From JBBIOI01 sp037443425 (GTDB lineage: Bacteria > Desulfobacterota > BSN033 > UBA1163): DNA of 27,012 bases. A model generated the notes under the pieces. It searched no databases, was not told where the DNA came from, and saw nothing but the letters and a program-made list of their open reading frames with translations. Below are positions 1 to 7,316 of this stretch, piece by piece. The DNA is taken from the NCBI GenBank assembly GCA_037443425.1, contig JBBIOI010000043.1:1-27012 (forward strand). Direction: 5' to 3'. Position 1 is the first letter of the stretch. Each line of letters opens with the position of its first letter. Made by a program: the position numbers and the translations under genes.

Positions 1-318
1 CTTCTCGAACTCTTTTTTTAAAGCTTCCTCTTTTTCACTAAGGGCCTTTTGTCTTTCTGCTTCAATCTTTCTTGCTCTTTCTCTTTCTGCCTCAAGTTCT
101 TTTAGTGCCTGGGCCCTTTTTTCTTCTAACTCTTTTAGTGCCCTTTCTTTTTCTGCCTTTTCTGCCTCAAGTTTTCTTGCTCTTTCTCTTTCAAGGGCAA
201 GTTCTTCAGATTCTTTCGTAGATGGTGCTTCTTTTACAACAGTCTTTTTTGGACAACCTGAAATAATGAGTGCAAATGAAATAATAATAGTCATTAAGAC
301 TAAAACCTTTTTAACCAT
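1..318 (-). CDS. Coiled-coil lipoprotein in the Pal position (5' part only)
   Basis: Only the first 106 codons are present; the gene runs off the left edge. The product starts with a lipoprotein signal peptide (hydrophobic residues 5-19, lipobox L-I-I-S-G-C, lipidated Cys about residue 21). A long charged stretch rich in E, R, K and A follows, with repeated A-E-R-E-R-A-R-K and A-L-K-E-L-E units, which predicts a continuous coiled coil. It starts 18 bp after tolB behind a strong Shine-Dalgarno sequence (GGGAGGTG), so it is in the tol operon. In that position one expects Pal, the OmpA-like peptidoglycan-binding lipoprotein, and an OmpA domain may lie beyond the edge. Canonical Pal has no such long coiled coil. 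A Pal variant with a spacer or a different envelope lipoprotein are both possible. The lipoprotein call is firm; the identity as Pal is inferred from position. Confidence 0.8.
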   Translation of the reverse strand, partial: MVKKVLVLMTIIISFALIISGCPKKTVVKEAPSTKESEELALERERARKLEAEKAEKERALKELEEKRAQALKELEAERERARKIEAERQKALSEKEEALKKEFEK

Positions 319-336
319 AACACACCTCCCTATATA

Positions 337-1650
337 TTAATCAATCCTTCTTGACCAAGCAGGGCTTGTTTCTCCACCCTTTGAGTTTGTAAGTGGTCTT
401 TGATTAAATCCATTTTCATTCATTATATAAATCTTTGATGCACCTGTTCGAGTTGAACTGAATGCTATATAACGACCATCCGGAGACCAGCATGGCTTTT
501 CATTATTTCCAGAGTTTGATGTCAATCTTCTCAATCCAGAACCATCCACTCCAATAGTAAAGATCTCAAAACGTCCTCCACTCAGGCCACAGAAGGCAAT
601 TCTATCACCCTTTGGTGACCAAGAAGGATCGGTGTTGTAATTTCCTTCGTAGGTTAAACGCCTTACCTGTGAACCATCTTGTGACATGATATATATTTGT
701 GGAGAACCTGAGCGATCTGAAACAAATGCAATCCACTTTCCATCGGGAGACCATCTTGGTGTTGCTTCATTTCCATGACCCTTTGTAAGTTTTCTGGGAT
801 TACTACCATCTGCATCAATAATATAGATGTCTGATTTTCCTTCTTTACCTAACATCAAAGCAATCTTTTTACCATCGGGTGACCATGAAGGAGATGCATT
901 TAACCCAGGGCTGAAGGAAAGGCGCTGAAGATTTTTCCCATCAATATCTATCAAATAAAGATCTGGATTTCTTTTAATATACGATGTAAAAGCAATCTTT
1001 TTACCATCGGGAGACCATGAAGGAGAAAGATTAATAGATTGGTTTTGTGTTATCTGCCTAATATTTTGGCCGTCAAAGTCTGCTATAAATATTTCTTTAC
1101 TCTCTCCCATGCTTACCACATAAGCAATTTTTGTATTATTCACCCCGGCCTCACCTGTAAAGTGTAAAATAACTTCATCTGAAATCCTGTGAACTATATT
1201 ACGAAGTGCCTTCAAATGGCCTTCATATTCTTTTCCAACAAGGTGCTTCTTTTCCACCAGATCAAATAGATGGAACCTTAATTTTAGAATTAAATTTGTT
1301 GAATCTAAAAAAGCCTCTCCAGCCAAAAGGGCATCTCCTTCTAAATTTGCCCATTCATTTAAAAACAAAGTGCTTGGTATTCCTTCTCTATTCTGAAGAT
1401 GGGAAGGCAGACTCTGATAATTTATGACCTTAAAAAATCCTGAAATAGTTAGGTCATTGGATAAGATTTCATATACTTTGTCTGTAATAGCCTGGGGAGT
1501 CTTACCTACGCTTTTCCATTTCGATAGGATTATGGGAAATGGAGAGAAAGAAGGTGCATTTACATCGATATAGATCCTCGCATTTATCGAGCCAATTGGT
1601 ATTAATAGAAAAATTGATGTGATAAAAATAATAAAAATATTTTTTAACAT
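337..1650 (-). CDS. tolB: Tol-Pal system beta-propeller protein TolB
   Basis: This is a periplasmic component of the Tol-Pal system, which couples the inner membrane, peptidoglycan and outer membrane during division; TolB binds Pal. The 437-residue product has a signal peptide (residues 1 to about 24), an N-terminal mixed alpha/beta domain (about 25-165) and a C-terminal six-bladed propeller. The propeller is seen as repeated W-S-P-D-G-K-x-I-A-F units spaced about 43 residues apart. Length and layout are normal for the family. It starts 3 bp after the tolA-like stop with a GGAG ribosome-binding site, and a coiled-coil lipoprotein follows 18 bp later, so the genes are co-transcribed. TolQ and TolR are not in this cluster. 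Confidence 0.95.
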   Translation of the reverse strand: MLKNIFIIFITSIFLLIPIGSINARIYIDVNAPSFSPFPIILSKWKSVGKTPQAITDKVYEILSNDLTISGFFKVINYQSLPSHLQNREGIPSTLFLNEWANLEGDALLAGEAFLDSTNLILKLRFHLFDLVEKKHLVGKEYEGHLKALRNIVHRISDEVILHFTGEAGVNNTKIAYVVSMGESKEIFIADFDGQNIRQITQNQSINLSPSWSPDGKKIAFTSYIKRNPDLYLIDIDGKNLQRLSFSPGLNASPSWSPDGKKIALMLGKEGKSDIYIIDADGSNPRKLTKGHGNEATPRWSPDGKWIAFVSDRSGSPQIYIMSQDGSQVRRLTYEGNYNTDPSWSPKGDRIAFCGLSGGRFEIFTIGVDGSGLRRLTSNSGNNEKPCWSPDGRYIAFSSTRTGASKIYIMNENGFNQRPLTNSKGGETSPAWSRRID

Positions 1651-1653
1651 CTT

Positions 1654-2454
1654 TTACTCCGGATAAAATCGTATTCCAATCTCAAGCGTATTCCCTTCAA
1701 ATTCACTTGGTAAAGGAGGAAATGGTTCTGCCTTCTTTATAGCCCTGAGCGCAGTCTGGTCATATACTGGATTTCCAGACCTTTTCTCAAACCAGAATTT
1801 TTGAATATTCCCATTTCGTTCTATTATTAACACGATAATTGCCTCCTGGTCAACCGTTTCTTTGAGAAGATTTTCTGGGATAGTCCACGCCTCCTTAATT
1901 TTTCCCCAAATGAGATTATAATATTCGCTTAATAAAGATTCATTTTTAGGTGATGGAGGTGTTTGGAATTTAGATTCAAATTTTGATGGATTGGAAAGTA
2001 AAGGTGTGATAGGTTTCGGAGGTTGTAGAGGAGGGGGAGGTTGAGGATTGGGTGTTTCTTTCTTTTCCATTTTTTCACGTTGGGCTATTTTCTTCTGAAT
2101 TTCATCGATAGCAGCTTTTCTTCTAATTTCTTCCAATGCCTCCTCCAGATTTTTCAGAGAAGGTTTTTCTTTTTTTGATTCTTTAACCTTTTCTATAATC
2201 TCATCCCTTTTTGGTTTTATAATGGGTTTTTGTAATTTTTCTTTTATCTCTGGGGGCCTAACAATTTTTTCCGGCTCTGGTTGTGGAAGATGAACAAAAT
2301 TTACTGTATATGGTAATGAATGGACTCTTATAAGGGATGGCCATGGTCGAATACTTAAAAAGATCACCAGGGCTATGTGGATCATAAATGATAGCCCGCT
2401 CATCTTTAGTAATCTATTATTTTTGACTCTTTTAAATTTAAATTGTTTCGACAT
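1654..2454 (-). CDS. TolA/TonB-family energy-transducing envelope protein
   Basis: The 266-residue protein has the TolA/TonB plan. It has a short basic N-terminus, one transmembrane anchor (about residues 19-37), a charged K/E-rich helical region (about 60-135), a proline-rich stretch (about 135-160) and a C-terminal TonB-type domain (about 175-266; G-N-I-Q-K-F, then S-G-N-P-V-Y-D-Q-T-A-L-R-A-I and P-F-P-P-L-P). Such proteins carry proton-motive force from an inner-membrane motor (TolQR or ExbBD) to the outer envelope. Its place directly before tolB argues for a TolA role, but the C-terminal domain alone cannot separate TolA from TonB. Its start overlaps the end of the LysR gene by 17 bp, which implies coupled translation. 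No motor genes are adjacent. Confidence 0.88.
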   Translation of the reverse strand: MSKQFKFKRVKNNRLLKMSGLSFMIHIALVIFLSIRPWPSLIRVHSLPYTVNFVHLPQPEPEKIVRPPEIKEKLQKPIIKPKRDEIIEKVKESKKEKPSLKNLEEALEEIRRKAAIDEIQKKIAQREKMEKKETPNPQPPPPLQPPKPITPLLSNPSKFESKFQTPPSPKNESLLSEYYNLIWGKIKEAWTIPENLLKETVDQEAIIVLIIERNGNIQKFWFEKRSGNPVYDQTALRAIKKAEPFPPLPSEFEGNTLEIGIRFYPE

Positions 2455-3361
2455 TTCTTTTAAGAAATTGTAAAAAATTAAATGCTATGGGCGATAATGT
2501 TCTTCCTTTATAGGTTGCTATATAAATTGTTCTAAATATTGGTTCAATATCTTCTAATTCTATTCTCGCAACAAGACCTGAATTTAATTCTTCCTCCACT
2601 GCTTTCTTAGAAATAAATGCCAGACCTAAACCTGACTTTACCCCTTCTTTAACTGATGAAGTGCTCCCCATCTCCAAGACTATATTAAAATTTTTAAGGC
2701 TTTTTCCTTTTCTTTTCAATATATTCTCAATTGCCATCTGTGTCCCCGAACCTTCTTCGCGTATAATCCAGGGTTCATTAAGGATGTTTTCTAAGGATAA
2801 TCTTTTCTTTTTGGCAACTGGATAATTGGAGGGTGCAATTGCAATTATCTGATCTTCTCCAAACCTTTCATATCTAATTTCCTTATGGGTTAGTTTTCCA
2901 CCTGTTAAACCAAATTCAACTTCTCCATCCAATATAAATTTTAACACCTCTTTTGTGTCTCCAATCTTAAGGGATATAAAGAATTTTGGATAGTTTGTTT
3001 TGAAGTTTTTAATAATTTTGGGTAGAATATATTCTCCAGGTATTGTGCTTGCACCTATTGATAATTCACCTCTCAAACCTTGAGCAAATTCGATTAATGC
3101 GTTAAAAAGATCTCTCCTTGAGTGCAATATTTTTTGGGCAAATTTGAAAAAAATCCTTCCTGCTTGAGTTAATCTCACTTCCTTTCCAGTGCGATCGAAA
3201 AGTCGTACGGATAGTGATCTTTCAATTGTTAGAATATGGCCGCTAACTGTTGGCTGGGTGAGAAAAAGATCTTCTGCTGCCTTAGAAAAACTTTTTCTTT
3301 CTGCAACTCTACAAAAACTTTCAATATGTTTAAAATCTATAGGAAAATCTTTTATTTCCAC
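2438..3361 (-). CDS. LysR-family transcriptional regulator (selenium-metabolism-associated type?)
   Basis: The 307-residue protein has a LysR N-terminal winged helix-turn-helix (about residues 9-68; F-S-K-A-A-E-D-L-F-L-T-Q-P-T-V-S core) and a periplasmic-binding-protein-like effector domain (about 95-300). The segment G-E-L-S-I-G-A-S-T-I-P-G-E-Y-I-L-P resembles regulators annotated as selenium-metabolism-associated LysR proteins in anaerobes. That is recalled family similarity, and no selenium gene is in the window. The start is a GTG with no clear Shine-Dalgarno sequence; the usual family start, just before D-F-K-H-I-E-S-F, has no start codon here. Its 3' end overlaps the tolA-like gene by 17 bp, so the regulator heads the tol transcript. 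Confidence 0.9.
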   Translation of the reverse strand: MEIKDFPIDFKHIESFCRVAERKSFSKAAEDLFLTQPTVSGHILTIERSLSVRLFDRTGKEVRLTQAGRIFFKFAQKILHSRRDLFNALIEFAQGLRGELSIGASTIPGEYILPKIIKNFKTNYPKFFISLKIGDTKEVLKFILDGEVEFGLTGGKLTHKEIRYERFGEDQIIAIAPSNYPVAKKKRLSLENILNEPWIIREEGSGTQMAIENILKRKGKSLKNFNIVLEMGSTSSVKEGVKSGLGLAFISKKAVEEELNSGLVARIELEDIEPIFRTIYIATYKGRTLSPIAFNFLQFLKRNVETI

Positions 3362-3635
3362 AATAGAATATTAATCTTCTTAAAAAATAAATTCAACCCC
3401 TTTTAAGTATATATCAATGGTACCGTAAAATAAATGACACCTTGATACGGGTTCGGCCAACCAAAATGGCTTGTCATACGAAAAATTAAAATAATCTAAA
3501 GCGTAGAGGGGCTAAGGATGATAAATAATATAAATATTTAGTTGTTCCAATTAATAATTTTTGGTGTCGAATTGTTTTTTTAAAGGCCATTAAGAATGCG
3601 GAACCTAACTATATAAGGGAAATAAGGAAAAAATT
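3362..3635. other. Intergenic region between groEL terminator and the LysR gene
   Basis: This gap of about 270 bp is very AT-rich. The part next to 3361 must hold the promoter and leader of the minus-strand LysR gene, but I see no convincing -35/-10 pair. A plus-strand frame of about 40 codons stays open from about 3529 up to the terminator, but it has no start codon or ribosome-binding site and I do not recognise the translation. No other repeat or RNA is visible. Confidence 0.5.
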
Positions 3636-3670
3636 AAAAAAGCCCTGGGAATCTCTCCCAGGGCTTTTTT
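3636..3670 (-). terminator. Rho-independent terminator of groESL (bidirectional)
   Basis: A perfect inverted repeat has arms at 3636-3650 and 3656-3670. It has a GC-rich core (AGCCCTGGGA with its complement), flanking A/T runs and a 5-nt loop. It lies 9 bp beyond the groEL stop. The A run on one side and T run on the other give a U-tract in either direction, so it could also stop plus-strand transcription. Confidence 0.93.
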
Positions 3671-3679
3671 AATCCTTGA

Positions 3680-5311
3680 TTAATACATATCACCCATTCC
3701 TCCACCTGGTGGCATTGGAGGATAAGCAGGTTTCTTTTCAGGCTTCTCTGCTATAAGGGCCTCTGTTGTAATCATAAGTGAGGCCACAGATGCTGCATTC
3801 TGTAGGGCAAGTCTTACAACCTTTGTTGGGTCAATGATTCCTGCTTTAATCATATCGGTATACTCCTCGCGTGCTGCATCGAAACCGAATGCCCCTTTTT
3901 CATTCTTGACCTTTTCAACGACCACAGATCCTTCATGGCCTGCATTGTTTGCAATCTGGCGAATAGGTTCTTCAAGCGCCCTTTTAATAATATCTACCCC
4001 AATCTGTTTATCTCCATCGAGTTTTAACTTTTCAAGTGCAGGAATGCATCGGATATAGGCTACTCCTCCACCTGGGACAATCCCTTCTTCGACTGCCGCA
4101 CGAGTTGCATTTAAAGCATCCTCAACACGGGCCTTCTTTTCCTTCATTTCAGTCTCTGTTGCAGCACCTACATTAATTACTGCAACTCCACCAATTATCT
4201 TTGCAAGTCTTTCCTGAAGTTTTTCACGATCATAATCTGAAGTAGTCTCCTCAATTTGGACCCTTATCTGCTTAACCCTTGCTTCAATATCATCTTTATC
4301 GCCAGCTCCATCAACTATGGTGGTATTATCTTTATCAACTGTAACCCTTTTTGCCCTTCCAAGATCATTTAGTTTTATATTTTCCAGTTTGATTCCTAAA
4401 TCCTCAGATATAACTCTTCCACCTGTAAGAATAGCAATATCTTCGAGCATTGCCTTTCTTCTATCTCCGAAACCTGGGGCTTTTACAGCACAGCATTTGA
4501 GTGTTCCACGTAGTTTATTAACTACAAGTGTTGCCAAGGCCTCACCCTCTACATCTTCAGCAATAACCAGAAGGGGTTTACCCATCTTGGCAATCTGCTC
4601 TAAGATCGGAAGCATATCTTTCATGTTAGATATTTTCTTTTCATAGAGTAGAATGAAGGGATCTTCAAGTACTGCCTCCATCTTTTCAGGGTCTGTAACG
4701 AAGTACGGTGAGAGATATCCACGGTCAAACTGCATTCCTTCAACTACATCAAGGGTTGTCTCCATGCCCTTTGCCTCTTCTACTGTGATAACCCCTTCTT
4801 TACCTACCTTGCTCATTGCCTCAGCAATGATGTTACCAATGGTCTCATCATTATTAGCAGAGATTGTTCCTACCTGTGAAATCTCTTTTTGATCCTTAGT
4901 CGGTTTGCTAAGTTTTTTTAGCTCTTTTATGACCTCTTCTACAGCAATATCAATCCCACGCTTAACATCCATTGGATTTGCCCCAGCTGCTACTACCTTT
5001 GACCCTTCCCGATATATTGCCTGAGCCAATACAGTTGCAGTGGTTGTTCCATCTCCTGCTGTATCAGAGGTTTTACTTGCAACTTCCCTTACCATCTGGG
5101 CACCCATGTTCTCAAATTTATCCTCAAGCTCTATCTCCTTAGCAACAGTAACTCCATCTTTTGTTACTGTTGGAGAACCGAAGGATTTTTCAAGGATAAC
5201 ATTTCTTCCCTTTGGGCCCAGTGTGACCTTTACAGCATCAGCTAAGATATTGACCCCTCTTAAGATTGCATTTCGGGCCTCTTGATCAAACTTAAGTTCC
5301 TTTGCTCCCAT
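3680..5311 (-). CDS. groEL: 60 kDa chaperonin GroEL
   Basis: This 543-residue protein is the tetradecameric ATP-dependent folding chamber that works with the GroES lid. The equatorial ATP-binding motifs V-T-L-G-P-K-G-R-N-V (about residue 30) and D-G-T-T-T-A-T-V-L-A (about 87) are intact, as is the later G-G-V-A-Y-I-R segment. The C-terminus ends in the flexible G-G-G-M-G-D-M-Y tail typical of GroEL. Length is normal. It lies 44 bp after groES on the same strand and is followed at once by a strong terminator, so the two genes form a complete bicistronic operon. Nothing suggests a second copy with specialised function. Confidence 0.99.
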   Translation of the reverse strand: MGAKELKFDQEARNAILRGVNILADAVKVTLGPKGRNVILEKSFGSPTVTKDGVTVAKEIELEDKFENMGAQMVREVASKTSDTAGDGTTTATVLAQAIYREGSKVVAAGANPMDVKRGIDIAVEEVIKELKKLSKPTKDQKEISQVGTISANNDETIGNIIAEAMSKVGKEGVITVEEAKGMETTLDVVEGMQFDRGYLSPYFVTDPEKMEAVLEDPFILLYEKKISNMKDMLPILEQIAKMGKPLLVIAEDVEGEALATLVVNKLRGTLKCCAVKAPGFGDRRKAMLEDIAILTGGRVISEDLGIKLENIKLNDLGRAKRVTVDKDNTTIVDGAGDKDDIEARVKQIRVQIEETTSDYDREKLQERLAKIIGGVAVINVGAATETEMKEKKARVEDALNATRAAVEEGIVPGGGVAYIRCIPALEKLKLDGDKQIGVDIIKRALEEPIRQIANNAGHEGSVVVEKVKNEKGAFGFDAAREEYTDMIKAGIIDPTKVVRLALQNAASVASLMITTEALIAEKPEKKPAYPPMPPGGGMGDMY

Positions 5312-5355
5312 TTTAAATTACCTCCATTCTTTAAAATTTTAAATTACAATATCTT

Positions 5356-5643
5356 TTATTCAATAATTCCCAAGATATCGTCTTCACGCATTATCAGATG
5401 TTCTTCCCCATCTATCTTGACTTCAGTTCCAGCATACTTCCCAAATAGAATCCTGTCTCCAACCTTTACATCAAGGGGAATTACCTTTCCATCTTCGGTT
5501 GTCTTTCCCTTTCCGACTGCGATAACCCTCCCTTCTTGAGGTTTCTCCTTGGCAGTATCAGGAATAATTATTCCGCCTTTTGTTTTCTCCTCTTCTTCGA
5601 TTCTTTTTACAAGAACTCTGTCTTGCAATGGTCTTATCTTCAT
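5356..5643 (-). CDS. groES: 10 kDa co-chaperonin GroES
   Basis: The 95-residue product is full length for the heptameric lid of the GroEL chamber. It begins M-K-I-R-P-L-Q-D-R-V-L-V. It carries the mobile-loop segment E-E-K-T-K-G-G-I-I-I-P-D (about residues 18-29) that docks to GroEL, and the roof-loop and C-terminal strands follow. The Shine-Dalgarno sequence is AAGGAGAAG. A sigma70-like promoter lies about 190 bp upstream (5837-5865), giving a long untranslated leader. I found no CIRCE operator and no clear sigma32-type promoter, so heat control is not evident from the sequence. Confidence 0.98.
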   Translation of the reverse strand: MKIRPLQDRVLVKRIEEEEKTKGGIIIPDTAKEKPQEGRVIAVGKGKTTEDGKVIPLDVKVGDRILFGKYAGTEVKIDGEEHLIMREDDILGIIE

Positions 5644-5836
5644 ATTCCACTTCTCCTTTCTTTAAACTTAATTTTTAATAGGATTGGTTCAGTTTTTTTT
5701 TAATTTATACTATTATGATGTTTAAACCTTTTTCATCACCTCCCCTAAGTAAAAACTACTTAAATTACTTATACTTATAAAATTTTTAAGAATTTATTTA
5801 ACTCAGAAACAAATAATTTTCCCTTTCAATTTCAAT

Positions 5837-5865
5837 AAATTAATCACTCTTTCTTCGGTTGTCAA
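5837..5865 (-). promoter_or_regulatory. Sigma70-type promoter for groESL
   Basis: On the minus strand a perfect TTGACA (5865-5860) is followed after 17 bp by TAATTT (5842-5837). The -35 box begins 19 bp after the core GACTTTTTCA of the dispersed repeat copy at 5866-5949, the same spacing as in three other promoters here. The -10 box is only fair. The inferred start lies about 185 bp upstream of groES. Confidence 0.7.
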
Positions 5866-5949
5866 GGTAAAAGATAGAGACCCCTGAAAAAGTCTTTGAT
5901 AGACTGGGGAGGTAGGGTCTTTTAATGTTTAAATTGCTAACAATCGCTT
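5866..5949 (-). repeat. Dispersed promoter-linked repeat, copy B (upstream of groES)
   Basis: Read on the minus strand, 5949-5919 matches 22274-22304 over 31 bases and 5918-5885 matches 22326-22359 over 34 bases. It lacks a 21-bp middle segment that the 22 kb copy has between these blocks. The core CTCCCCAGTCT...GACTTTTTCA is followed by 19 bp and then the groESL -35 box. Related copies are at about 16171, 19946 and 22274. Confidence 0.9.
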
Positions 5950-6014
5950 TAGAAAAAAACCAATTATTTTAAGGGGATTAATCAATAGTGCTAATCTATA
6001 AAATGTATCGCTTG

Positions 6015-6093
6015 AAGGCTTTTTCACCCCACCTTCCCTCTATGAAAAGATTTTTAATTAGTTTTTCAGAGGTCTCGGATAGAGACATTTAGA
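6015..6093 (+). repeat. Decayed copy of the promoter-linked repeat (copy E)
   Basis: This plus-strand segment has recognisable pieces of the repeat: ACCCCACCTTCC, then CTATGAAAAGA, then TTTTTCAGAGGTCTC. A short insertion and several substitutions separate them. At the standard 19-bp distance from TTTTTCA (6062-6068) the hexamer is TTTAGA (4 of 6 to TTGACA), with no good -10 box. It appears to be a degenerate remnant. Confidence 0.5.
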
Positions 6094-6112
6094 TTCTTTT
6101 TACTCCTCGTAG

Positions 6113-6133
6113 GGCAAGCCCTTGTGGCTTGCC
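6113..6133. repeat. Intergenic hairpin (8-bp stem)
   Basis: Arms GGCAAGCC (6113-6120) and GGCTTGCC (6126-6133) form a perfect 8-bp stem with a 5-nt loop. A small 5-bp inverted repeat GTCTC/GAGAC lies just before it at 6072-6086, and a 7-bp palindrome TTTTTCA/TGAAAAA lies after it at 6178-6195. None has a proper U-tract. They look like small dispersed palindromes in a gene-free stretch, not terminators. The 5644-6245 gap holds no gene I can support. Confidence 0.55.
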
Positions 6134-6245
6134 GAGATCTCGGATTGGTTTTATGGTTTAGTATATACATGTGTAGTTTTTTCACTATTGAAAAAGTCCC
6201 AATGATTCGTCATAATTTAATTAAATTTTTAAGATTGGGGTAGAT

Positions 6246-7295
6246 ATGAAATTTATAAGATATCTATTTACCTTCCTTTTTATTCTATCTTTTTTATTTT
6301 CAATAAAAATATATGCATCACCTTTAAAGAGACCTCTTACATTTGAAAAATTTACAACAAAAGAAGGTTTGTCAAGTGACATGGTATATGCAATTGTAGT
6401 GCTTGGTAATGAGATATGGTTTGGAACATATGCAGGGGGAGCCACTTTTTATGATAGAGGGAAAAATATCATCAAGGCATATACTACCAAAGGGGAGCCG
6501 ATGGACCAAGTGGATGATGGAGTTAGCATTAACTGGAAGAATCTACTTCCGTACAATCATGTAACTGTGATTCTTCCAGATGTTGATCGGGTCTGGTTTG
6601 GGACACATTTTTATGGTTTTAAGGGTGGAGGGATATCCTATTATAACCCTAAAAGAAATCCACAATGGAGGGTGTTCAATACCAATAATGGTAGGGCAAA
6701 AAAGATTATTTCAATGGCCCTGGATGGAGACACGGTTTGGGTTGGATCAGAAAAGGGATTGAATGCATTGGATAGGAAGACAGAAAATTGGAAGCAGTTT
6801 TATTCAATCCAGGACGGTCTTTCAGGAAATTTTATTAATTCCATTCTGGTTCAATCTGAATCATTATGGATAGGTACTAATGGAGGTATAAGTAGACTTA
6901 ATAAGGCAAAAAAGATATGGAAAAGATATTATGCAAAAGAGGGTTTATCAGAAATAGAGATAAAATCACTTGCGATAGTAGAGGGGAAGATCTGGGCTGG
7001 AGGGATTGATGGCAGTCTTTTCGAATATCAACCTGAAGGAGATCGCTGGAAGAAAATTGAAACAGCAGATCCATTAAAAAATGGTGGGATTAATTCAATG
7101 GCAGTAATCAAAGGGAAACTTTTTGTATGCAGAGAGAATGGTATTAGCCTGATGGATTTAGCATCGAAAAAATGGGATTCAATAACAACAGGAGATGGAC
7201 TTTTAAGCAATATGGTGCTTTGTGCAGCAGAAGATAGGGATGGTGTCTGGTTTGGTACAGACAAAGGGGCTACTAAGTTAATACTAACACATTAA
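6246..7295 (+). CDS. Exported seven-bladed beta-propeller protein (regulator-propeller type)
   Basis: The 349-residue product has a signal peptide (residues 1 to about 25, ending near Y-A-S-P), then about seven repeats. Each repeat holds an aromatic V-W-F-G-T or L-W-I-G-T strand followed by G-G-[IL]-S/N-x-[LY]. These are the hallmark of the 'two-component regulator propeller' repeat, and the number suggests one complete propeller. In hybrid sensors this propeller is the periplasmic input domain. Here no transmembrane, kinase or response domain follows, so it is a stand-alone periplasmic or secreted protein. It lies 21 bp upstream of a Tat-exported DUF362 protein and probably works with it. 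Ligand and role are unknown. Confidence 0.85.
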   Translation: MKFIRYLFTFLFILSFLFSIKIYASPLKRPLTFEKFTTKEGLSSDMVYAIVVLGNEIWFGTYAGGATFYDRGKNIIKAYTTKGEPMDQVDDGVSINWKNLLPYNHVTVILPDVDRVWFGTHFYGFKGGGISYYNPKRNPQWRVFNTNNGRAKKIISMALDGDTVWVGSEKGLNALDRKTENWKQFYSIQDGLSGNFINSILVQSESLWIGTNGGISRLNKAKKIWKRYYAKEGLSEIEIKSLAIVEGKIWAGGIDGSLFEYQPEGDRWKKIETADPLKNGGINSMAVIKGKLFVCRENGISLMDLASKKWDSITTGDGLLSNMVLCAAEDRDGVWFGTDKGATKLILTH

Positions 7296-7316
7296 ATTTT
7301 ACAAGGAGAAAAATTG

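Noticed and set aside
3529..3670. Open plus-strand frame of about 40 codons before the groEL terminator
   Set aside because: It has no start codon or ribosome-binding site, runs into a terminator hairpin and gives no recognisable protein.
4317..4646. Plus-strand reading frame of 109 codons inside groEL
   Set aside because: It is a shadow of groEL on the opposite strand, with no ribosome-binding site and no recognisable protein features.
5987..5994. Possible CIRCE operator upstream of groES
   Set aside because: Only one half-site (AGTGCTAA) is present; the partner at the required 9-bp distance is absent, and it lies upstream of the promoter.
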